Shown piece after piece: positions 58,621-64,000 of a stretch of 64,000 nucleotides of DNA; within the stretch, counting starts at the first letter, position 1, and each line of letters starts with the position of its first letter. The stretch covers positions 2,615,001 to 2,679,000 of the forward strand of contig NZ_CP089985.1 of the NCBI RefSeq assembly GCF_021390155.1. Reading direction: 5' to 3'. The translations under genes and the position numbers were made by a program. This DNA is from Pseudomonas sp. HN11 (lineage in GTDB: Bacteria > Pseudomonadota > Gammaproteobacteria > Pseudomonadales > Pseudomonadaceae). The notes beneath the pieces are model-generated. The model was not told the origin of the DNA. It saw only the letters and a program-made list of their open reading frames with translations, and made no database searches.

Positions 58621-59301
58621 TTAGAAGAAGTCGCTCTGGATGAAACCGAAGTCCATCAACTCGGCATCGCCGACAGGCCTGAACTCATTCATCTTGTTCT
58701 TGGCGGTCAGTGGCCTGGGCGGGTCGAGCAAGGCGTTGGCCTTGTCGTAACCTTCACCCAGCACGGCGAATACGATGCCATTCCAGCCCTTGACGAAGTC
58801 GTCGTGTGAGTAACGCTTATGGCCCAGCACCGGATCGCCGATATAGACCCAGTCCTTGTCCGCGCGCTGCAACACCACGAAGTGCTTGTAACCACGAATT
58901 TCCAGCAACACCACCACAGGGATCTTCACGGTTACCAGGGTTTCTGGTCCGATCTTGTAGCCCCTGGCACGCATGCCGATGCTTTCGAGGTAGCGCTTCA
59001 TGTCCAGCATGGAGAAACCCTGGGTGCGGACCAGGTCCTGGTCTGCATTGACCAGCATGCCTTTGATGATGTGGTCTTCGTCTACGTCGAGCCAATAGCC
59101 CTGACGCAGGATGGTGGCGAGTGCCGCAGCACCACAGCTGAAATCGGTTTTCTGTTCCACCAGGTTTGCGAACCGGCGTTCACGGATGCTCTCGACCTTC
59201 TTGTAGATGACTGCGCCGCCAGGCATGGCGGAGATCGCCATAGTGCCTGCCCAGGTCGGACCGGTGAGCAGCATCAAGAGGGTGAGGGTCGCCAGGCGCA
59301 T
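58621..59301 (-). CDS. fapD: Fap C39-like cysteine protease FapD
   Basis: A 226-residue periplasmic protein with a C39 peptidase-type triad: Cys56 (DFSCGAAALATIL), His140 (YKHFVVLQR) and Asp156 (IGDPVLGHK). The signal peptide is MRLATLTLLMLLTGPTWAG. The start is ATG 59301; the longer frame to 59364 overlaps the terminator after fapC and is rejected. FapD is thought to process Fap components. It is the first gene after the internal terminator. Confidence 0.92.
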   Translation of the reverse strand: MRLATLTLLMLLTGPTWAGTMAISAMPGGAVIYKKVESIRERRFANLVEQKTDFSCGAAALATILRQGYWLDVDEDHIIKGMLVNADQDLVRTQGFSMLDMKRYLESIGMRARGYKIGPETLVTVKIPVVVLLEIRGYKHFVVLQRADKDWVYIGDPVLGHKRYSHDDFVKGWNGIVFAVLGEGYDKANALLDPPRPLTAKNKMNEFRPVGDAELMDFGFIQSDFF

Positions 59302-59343
59302 GATCGTATGACCTGTTGGATACTGATATAAAAAACAGGGAAT

Positions 59344-59369
59344 AAAAAAGGGCCTTGTTGCCAAGGCCC
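59344..59369 (-). terminator. Terminator inside the fap operon, between fapC and fapD
   Basis: On the minus strand GGGCCTTG and CAAGGCCC form a perfect 8-bp stem around GCAA (a stable tetraloop), followed by a run of T. It lies 8 nt after the fapC stop, so most transcripts should end here and only read-through would make fapDEF mRNA. Confidence 0.9.
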
Positions 59370-59376
59370 CGTTGCA

Positions 59377-60120
59377 TCAGAAGCGCACGCCGCTGGCGCA
59401 GACGCTGCAACCCTGGCCGATCGACAGGCTGTTGCTGCCTTGGTTGCCGGCGCCGGATTGCAGGTTTACACCTACGTTGCCGGAGTTGCGGTTAACCGAG
59501 TTGTCGAGGCTGGAGTTGTTGGAGACATATTGAGGCTTGCTGCCATGACCATAACCGTAGCTGGTGGCGGCGGTGTTGAGGTAGCTGTTGGCGAGCGAGT
59601 TTTGCTCGGTGTTGGCGGCCGCTGCGATGTTTTTACCGTCAGCAGTGGTGATTGCCAGGTTGTTTTTGCCTTGGTTGCCTTGACCGGCTTGGCCGTTGTA
59701 ACCCAGGTTGCCGGAGTTGCCGTTAGCCGAGTTGTCCAGGGAGGCGTTGTTTTGAGTGCCTTTGTTGACGAAGTTGTTCAGCCCGCTGTTTTGATTCACA
59801 TCGACCACGGCGAATACGGTTGCGAAGTCGCCTTTGGCGCTGGAAATGGCGCCAGAGTTGTCGGCCTGGTTGCCGCTGCCGGCTTGGACGTTCACACCGA
59901 CGTTACCGCTGTTGCCGGTCACCGAGCCGTCGGCAGAGGCGTTATTTTCGGTTTTGGTATCGTCGAATTTGTTGCCTGCGCTGTTTTGCACATCCGTAAC
60001 CACGGAGGCAACGACACCGGTTGGTTGAGGCGCAGGGTGCCAGCCACCTGCTTGAGCAGCAGCAGCCATGAGTGCGGCCAGAGCGAAAACCATTGGTTTC
60101 AGGGCCATTTGAGGTTTCAT
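59377..60120 (-). CDS. fapC: Major functional amyloid subunit FapC
   Basis: A 247-residue exported amyloid subunit. Signal peptide about 1-24, then three imperfect repeats (about 59-92, 124-158, 201-235) sharing the pattern NSGNxGxNxQxGxGNQ, separated by linkers of about 31 and 42 residues. The C-terminus has the CxxC motif CSVC (Cys238, Cys241). AGGAG precedes ATG 60120. The main fibril protein of Fap biofilm amyloid. Confidence 0.96.
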   Translation of the reverse strand: MKPQMALKPMVFALAALMAAAAQAGGWHPAPQPTGVVASVVTDVQNSAGNKFDDTKTENNASADGSVTGNSGNVGVNVQAGSGNQADNSGAISSAKGDFATVFAVVDVNQNSGLNNFVNKGTQNNASLDNSANGNSGNLGYNGQAGQGNQGKNNLAITTADGKNIAAAANTEQNSLANSYLNTAATSYGYGHGSKPQYVSNNSSLDNSVNRNSGNVGVNLQSGAGNQGSNSLSIGQGCSVCASGVRF

Positions 60121-60185
60121 GGTGTTTCTCCTTGCTTCTAATTAGTGGGTTAAGTGTTGGTACGGTCTAACGTGCTACCAAGCGG

Positions 60186-60737
60186 TTACTTGATAGTGAT
60201 GCCCAGGGTGTTAGCCACTCGGTTCCCCACCCCGGCACTCTGGTTCACCTGAATCACTCCTCGGCTGCCGGTGAAGGCCTGGTCGCTGGTCACGACCTGG
60301 CGGCTGCCAGTGGTGGGGGTGAGCCCTGAGTCGGTTGCCAGCGTCGTCGTGTTCTGTTGCAACAGGACGCTGTCGTCAATGCTTTGCGGGCCAGGGTTGA
60401 TGCTGATCCGCACGGCATTGACTGATTGGTTATTGGCTCCGGCTGACTGGTTGATGCCCAACATGCCGTTGCCATTGGTAAAAGAGGTGCCCTCGATCGA
60501 GGCCTTGGCGTTCAGAGAGGGGTCGACCTTGCCGTCCATGCTCTGGATATTGGAGGTAGTGGCCTGGCCACCGAGCGCGACAGCGCGGTTGTTGGCGGTT
60601 TGCTGCTGGTTGCCCGCCGCCTGGTTGATCATCACGTTGCCGTTGTAGCTTTGGCCGCTGTTGTTGATCACGGCGCTGTTGTCGGCCATGACCGCCGCGC
60701 TGCCCAGCAGGGCCAGAAGGAGCACGGAACGCTTCAT
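60186..60737 (-). CDS. fapB: Minor functional amyloid subunit/nucleator FapB
   Basis: A 183-residue exported protein with three repeats like those of FapC (about 20-55, 80-115, 152-182), centred on GNVMINQAAGNQQQ, GMLGINQSAGANNQ and GVIQVNQSAGVGNR. Signal peptide is [18 protein letters not shown]. FapB is the likely nucleator of FapC fibrils. The start overlaps the fapA stop by 1 nt, so they are coupled. Confidence 0.94.
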   Translation of the reverse strand: MKRSVLLLALLGSAAVMADNSAVINNSGQSYNGNVMINQAAGNQQQTANNRAVALGGQATTSNIQSMDGKVDPSLNAKASIEGTSFTNGNGMLGINQSAGANNQSVNAVRISINPGPQSIDDSVLLQQNTTTLATDSGLTPTTGSRQVVTSDQAFTGSRGVIQVNQSAGVGNRVANTLGITIK

Positions 60738-61186
60738 TATTTGCCCCCCATCATGCTGCCGATGTTGTTCAACGGTGCCATGCCGCGCTGGATCGAGTCG
60801 CTGATCTGTCCGCCCATGGATGCGCCGGCACCGTGGCCGGCGGCGGTGCCAGAACCCAGTGTCGACACGCTGCCTTGGGTGTTATTCAAACCAGGGATGT
60901 TGCCGTTGGGCATGATGGCGCGGGTAATGCCTGAGCCGCTGCTGATGCCACCGATGTCCATGTCACTGAGCTCGCCGGTGGAACCCAGGATCTCGCGGCT
61001 TGGATTGGCGTTGGCGGTGGTGGGGTAGGGGTCTTTGCCGAATGCAGGGCGTCCGTACATGTGCCCTTGTACATCGCGGCCGGTCACGATAACGCCGTCA
61101 CCCGCATGGCTCGGAACACTGATGCCGGCAGTAAGTACACAGCTGATCAGCAGTACGTTCATCGAACCTTGAGTGAGTGTATTCAC
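60737..61186 (-). CDS. fapA: Functional amyloid chaperone/accessory protein FapA
   Basis: A 149-residue exported protein. The hydrophobic signal core is [18 protein letters not shown]; the mature part is Gly/Ser/Asn rich ([38 protein letters not shown]). The start is GTG 61186 (AGGA upstream) or ATG 61162. FapA influences the FapB:FapC balance in fibrils, by reports on this family. First gene of the operon, 54 nt downstream of a sigma-54-type promoter. Confidence 0.88.
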   Translation of the reverse strand: MNTLTQGSMNVLLISCVLTAGISVPSHAGDGVIVTGRDVQGHMYGRPAFGKDPYPTTANANPSREILGSTGELSDMDIGGISSGSGITRAIMPNGNIPGLNNTQGSVSTLGSGTAAGHGAGASMGGQISDSIQRGMAPLNNIGSMMGGK

Positions 61187-61239
61187 GACGGCATTCCTTA
61201 TTCTTCACGCTGACCCTAAACAGCGCTGTAAGGGATAGA

Positions 61240-61253
61240 GCAGAAGCCGTGCC
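61240..61253 (-). promoter_or_regulatory. Sigma-54-type promoter of fapABCDEF
   Basis: On the minus strand GGCACGGCTTCTGC has GG and GC separated by exactly 10 bp, the essential -24/-12 spacing for RpoN. It lies 54 nt upstream of the fapA start, with only the leading T of the TGGCAC consensus missing (CGGCAC). Confidence 0.75.
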
Positions 61254-61313
61254 GCTTTTTATTTTGTGTTGATATTCAACGTGTTGAAGATATTGGGGGG
61301 CGAAGTCCTCGCA

Positions 61314-61339
61314 GCGTTGTTTCAACAATGAAACAACGC
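61314..61339. promoter_or_regulatory. 26-bp palindrome upstream of fapA, likely activator site
   Basis: GCGTTGTTTCA and TGAAACAACGC form a perfect 11-bp dyad with a 4-nt centre, about 80-90 bp upstream of the -24 element, the usual place for a sigma-54 activator site. A half-copy (GTTGTTTC) precedes the activator gene itself. Confidence 0.65.
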
Positions 61340-61516
61340 CTTTGCAGGGCGAACCGATACAGCCATTGCGCAGACGCTTCACTGGGCTGTATCAGTGGTG
61401 AAACACCGGGACAGAAAAATTGACGAGTCCGCCTCGCACGGGCGCTGCGGAGCCGGAGGGTGTTAGAAAAGTGGACACTTTAGACGCAAGACCCCCCTTG
61501 ACTGCAGGCAGCGGGG

Positions 61517-62512
61517 TCAGCTTTTCGGGGTTTTACGCGGGATGGAGTTCAGTACGGGGTTGCCATCCTGATTTTGGGTCAGGTAGACCGGCAACACCTT
61601 AGGCAGGGAGGGGATGAGGTTGTTGACCTCATTGATGTTGTAGATGCCACCGATGCGAATCGCTCCGGTGTTGGCGTCGGCCAGCATCACCGGTTTGGTC
61701 AGGTAGCGGTTGATCAGCGGCAATGCATCGGCCAGGGCCAGGTTGTCGAGGATCAGCTTGCCTTGGCGCCAGGCCAGTGCGGTGTCGTTGGGGTTGATAG
61801 CCTGCACGCGTGGCGTGGCGTCACCCTGTTGATAGCTGGCCTGCATACCGGGAGTAAGTGGCACACTGCCGTGGACCTTGTCGCTGGAAATCTGTACCGA
61901 GCCCTCGAGCAGCATCACCCGCACCTGGTCTTCGTATTTCCAGACGTTGAATTGGGTGCCGGTCACCCGCACCTGGCCTTCGCCCGTGCGTACGATAAAC
62001 GGATGCGCAGTGTCATGGCTGACTTTGAAGAATGCCTCGCCTTTTTTCAGCGTGACCCGGCGCATATCCTTGTAGTTGCTGTAGACCAATTCCGTGCCCA
62101 GGTTCAGCTCTACCTGGCTACCATCGCCCAGCGTGACCTGACGCAACCCCTGGGTGGCGTCATAGCTTTCGTAAGCGCTGGGCAACCAGCCGGCCTCCCA
62201 TCCGCTAAAGGCGGCCATGGGTAACGCGACCAGACTGATGGCCGCCGCAACCGCGTAGGTGCGCAAACGGCTGCGAGGCTTGACCGGCACCACGACAGCG
62301 GCAGGTGCATTACGCGGCAGATGGTCGGCGACGTCCCAGATTTCGAGCATCGCGGCGTATTCGAAAGCGTGTAGAGGATGAGAATCGTGCCAATGAGCAA
62401 AAGCCTCACGCTCGCTAGTTGTGCAATCGCTCGCGTGCACACGCATGCACCAATGCGCGGCGGCGTCGGTGATGGCGTCATATTCGGCTTCTGAAAGGGA
62501 CTTTTCGCTCAT
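61517..62512 (-). CDS. FecR-family anti-sigma regulator, without adjacent FecI
   Basis: A 331-residue FecR protein. The cytoplasmic N-terminal DUF4880 domain (AAHWCMRVHASDCTTSEREA) precedes one transmembrane helix (about 80-100, AVAAAISLVALPMAAFSGW), and a periplasmic FecR domain (RQVTLGDGSQVELNLGTEL, GQVRVTGTQFNVW). The last about 60 residues look like an STN-like signal domain (IRIGGIYNINEVNNLIPSL). ATG 62512 has AGGA upstream. No FecI sigma gene or receptor is adjacent; the divergent gene is a PepSY protein. Confidence 0.87.
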   Translation of the reverse strand: MSEKSLSEAEYDAITDAAAHWCMRVHASDCTTSEREAFAHWHDSHPLHAFEYAAMLEIWDVADHLPRNAPAAVVVPVKPRSRLRTYAVAAAISLVALPMAAFSGWEAGWLPSAYESYDATQGLRQVTLGDGSQVELNLGTELVYSNYKDMRRVTLKKGEAFFKVSHDTAHPFIVRTGEGQVRVTGTQFNVWKYEDQVRVMLLEGSVQISSDKVHGSVPLTPGMQASYQQGDATPRVQAINPNDTALAWRQGKLILDNLALADALPLINRYLTKPVMLADANTGAIRIGGIYNINEVNNLIPSLPKVLPVYLTQNQDGNPVLNSIPRKTPKS

Positions 62513-62654
62513 TAACTCATCCTGATTTCGCACATTCTAACCTCCCTGGGTGGACGGCGAGAACAGCCATCATGGCGATTGCACATCAATTGGAACTTAT
62601 TCTCGTTTGGGCGAACCTAACGATTTCAGGACATTCCCACAATGGAGAACGAAA

Positions 62655-62924
62655 ATGCTGAAGAAAACCTTACTCGCCCTGTGTGCTACCACCGCGCTGC
62701 TTGGCGCCGGCTCCGCCCTCGCCGATAAGCCTGGCGCGGGCTGGATCACTATTGAAAAGGCGATTGAAGTCGCTAAGACCAAAGGTGGTTATGTCGAGGT
62801 GTACGCTGCCGAGGCGGATGACAACGGCTATTGGGAAGTCAAAGGCCGCAAGGCCGATGGCACTGTGTATGAAGCGCGTATCGACGGCGCCTCCGGCAAT
62901 ATCCTGCGTGACCAGAAAGACTGA
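62655..62924 (+). CDS. PepSY-domain exported protein
   Basis: An 89-residue protein with a signal peptide (MLKKTLLALCATTALLGAGSALA) and a PepSY domain of about 60 residues (WITIEKAIEVAKTKGGYVEV, then GTVYEARIDGASGNIL). GGAG lies 7 nt upstream of ATG 62655. PepSY proteins are often inhibitory or sensory partners in the cell envelope; the partner here is unclear. It is divergent from the fecR-like gene across 142 bp. Confidence 0.87.
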   Translation: MLKKTLLALCATTALLGAGSALADKPGAGWITIEKAIEVAKTKGGYVEVYAAEADDNGYWEVKGRKADGTVYEARIDGASGNILRDQKD

Positions 62925-63248
62925 TAGACCCCTCGGGGGCCTGTTCAGGCCCCCGGACCCAGTTGCCTTCCCAGGTGCGTGATCAAGAAAGGCATCAGCA
63001 GTGCGGCGGCGGTCGGGGAAGGAGGCCGCCAGTAAGCGACGGGCTTCTTTGAGGTCAATATAGTGCTTTCAGTCTGACGCTCGACAGCAGTTCCGCGCGG
63101 AACTTGTCGTTCATCACGTGGTAGATAACTGACCAAAAATGCCCGGGCCGGCAAAGTCGATTGACAGCAGGCTGCGGGCGCGTTGTTTAATCACAGGTCT
63201 GGTTCTTTCGTCTTGTTGCGCCTTCCAATCATAAAAACGGAGCTGCAG
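62925..63248. other. 324-bp gap before dpkA
   Basis: No complete gene. Beyond the hairpin at 62935-62954, minus-strand sequence reads MNDKFRAELLSSVRLKALY then a stop, and in a second frame DLKEARRLLAASFPDR, which may be remains of a decayed gene. GGAG at 63238-63241 serves dpkA. Confidence 0.35.
62935..62954. terminator. Hairpin after the PepSY gene
   Basis: GGGGGCCTG and CAGGCCCCC form a perfect 9-bp stem around TT. There is no T-run, so termination is likely but not certain. Confidence 0.65.
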
Positions 63249-64000
63249 ATGTCTACGCCGTCAGAGATCATTGAGGGTTCTCGTGTCGCCATCGCTTTCG
63301 CTGAACTGGTAACGTTGCTGCGACAGGTGTTTGTACGGCAGGGTACTTCGCCCGAAGTGGCCGTGATCCTCGCCCACAACTGCGCCAGTGCCGAGCGTGA
63401 CGGGGCCCACAGCCATGGCATTTTCCGTATTCCCGGTTACGTCAGCACCCTGGCCAGCGGCTGGGTAAATGGCCGCGCAGTGCCGCAGGTCACGGATGTG
63501 GCCTCGGGGTTTGTACGGGTGGATGCCGGTAACGGCTTCGCCCAGCCGGCATTGGAAGCCGCCCGGGCGTTACTGGTGGAAAAGACCCGCAGCGCCGGGA
63601 TTGCCTTGTTGGCGATCCATAACTCCCATCATTTCGCGGCCCTGTGGCCGGATGTTGAACCCTTCGCCGAGCAAGGTCTGGTGGCGTTGAGCGTGGTCAA
63701 CAGCATGACCTGTGTGGTGCCCCATGGCGCCGACCGTCCATTATTCGGCACCAACCCGATTGCCTTCGCAGCACCTCGTGCCGATGGCCCGCCCATTGTG
63801 TTTGACCTGGCCACCAGTGCTATCGCGCACGGCGACGTGCAGATTGCCGCGCGCAAGGGCGAGCGCTTGCCGCCGGGAATGGGCGTGGACAGTCTGGGCC
63901 AACCGACCCAGGACCCGCGGGCAGTGCTGGAAGGTGGCGCGTTGTTGCCTTTTGGCGGGCACAAGGGCTCGGCGCTGTCGATGATGGTGGAGTTGCTGGC
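63249..64000 (+). CDS. dpkA: Delta1-piperideine-2-carboxylate/pyrroline-2-carboxylate reductase, 3' truncated
   Basis: First 250 residues of a DpkA-type enzyme of the malate/L-lactate dehydrogenase (Ldh) family, which reduces cyclic imines of the D-lysine and D-proline catabolic routes to L-pipecolate or L-proline with NAD(P)H. Family marks are ERDGAHSHGIFRIPGY, HNSHHFAALW, VNSMTCVVPHGA, FGTNPIAFAAP and PFGGHKGSALS. ATG 63249 has GGAG at 6-7 nt. The gene runs off the right edge. Lysine breakdown links it in theme to ldcA at the other end. Confidence 0.92.
   Translation, partial: MSTPSEIIEGSRVAIAFAELVTLLRQVFVRQGTSPEVAVILAHNCASAERDGAHSHGIFRIPGYVSTLASGWVNGRAVPQVTDVASGFVRVDAGNGFAQPALEAARALLVEKTRSAGIALLAIHNSHHFAALWPDVEPFAEQGLVALSVVNSMTCVVPHGADRPLFGTNPIAFAAPRADGPPIVFDLATSAIAHGDVQIAARKGERLPPGMGVDSLGQPTQDPRAVLEGGALLPFGGHKGSALSMMVELL

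Larger units (their letters stand above)
61187..61516. other. 330-bp gap between fapA and fecR-like gene
   Basis: No gene seen. It holds the fapA promoter (61240-61253), the 26-bp palindrome (61314-61339) and a further inverted repeat GATACAGCC (61356-61364)/GGCTGTATC (61385-61393). Confidence 0.7.

Noticed and set aside
60157..60181. Weak hairpin TTGGTA/TACCAA between fapB and fapC
   Set aside because: Only six pairs with a large loop and no T-run; too weak to call a terminator, unlike the one after fapC.

Overview
The window reads as chromosomal DNA of a Pseudomonas, most likely of the P. fluorescens group. The basis is the gene content (ldcA, cti beside metH, a complete fapABCDEF amyloid operon, cbtBA/cobE/cobM opposite cobW-cobN, zapE, gnd-zwf), the high GC with C/G-ending codons, REP-like palindromes, and two Pseudomonas-type cobalamin riboswitches. 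Genes are packed tightly in short operons on both strands. I found no rRNA, tRNA, CRISPR array, IS element or prophage. Both ends cut genes: ldcA lacks its first few codons on the left and dpkA lacks its 3' end on the right.

Layout. 1-8.8 kb is metabolic: lysine decarboxylase with a GNAT acetyltransferase, a LysR regulator, an FMN reductase, a PoxB-type pyruvate oxidase, and an Old Yellow Enzyme homologue divergent from a MerR regulator across a perfect 16-bp palindrome. 8.8-11 kb holds sulfite reductase cysI with a DUF934 partner. 11.5-18.6 kb is one very large gene for a 2363-residue leucine-rich-repeat protein ending in a NEL-type E3 ubiquitin ligase domain with a CGD active-site motif. 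18.6-25 kb carries metH and cti. 25-27 kb has an acyltransferase and nfuA.

27-36 kb is a cobalamin block. cbtB-cbtA-cobE-cobM runs left and cobW-cobN-chlI-like-VWA runs right, each behind its own cobalamin riboswitch, with a palindromic repeat between the two switches. It supplies the cofactor used by metH a few kb away. 36-48 kb holds housekeeping genes (nadK, rhomboid protease, pepN, zapE) and several DUF proteins. 48.3-48.7 kb contains the collapsed, frameshifted remnant of a TonB-dependent receptor. 48.7-54.8 kb has a phosphoethanolamine transferase and the gnd-zwf-Cof operon.

55-61.5 kb is the functional amyloid locus. fapABCDEF runs left from a GG-N10-GC (sigma-54) promoter preceded by a 26-bp palindrome, and a sigma-54 activator gene converges on it from the other end. 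A strong terminator sits inside the operon, just after the major subunit gene fapC. An orphan FecR-type anti-sigma regulator, a PepSY protein and dpkA finish the window.

The most notable items are the giant NEL ligase with its triplicated helix-LRR module, the sigma-54 and internal-terminator architecture of the fap operon, the back-to-back riboswitches flanking a palindromic element, the collapsed TonB receptor, and a GIY-YIG-like motif in the DUF2797 protein.
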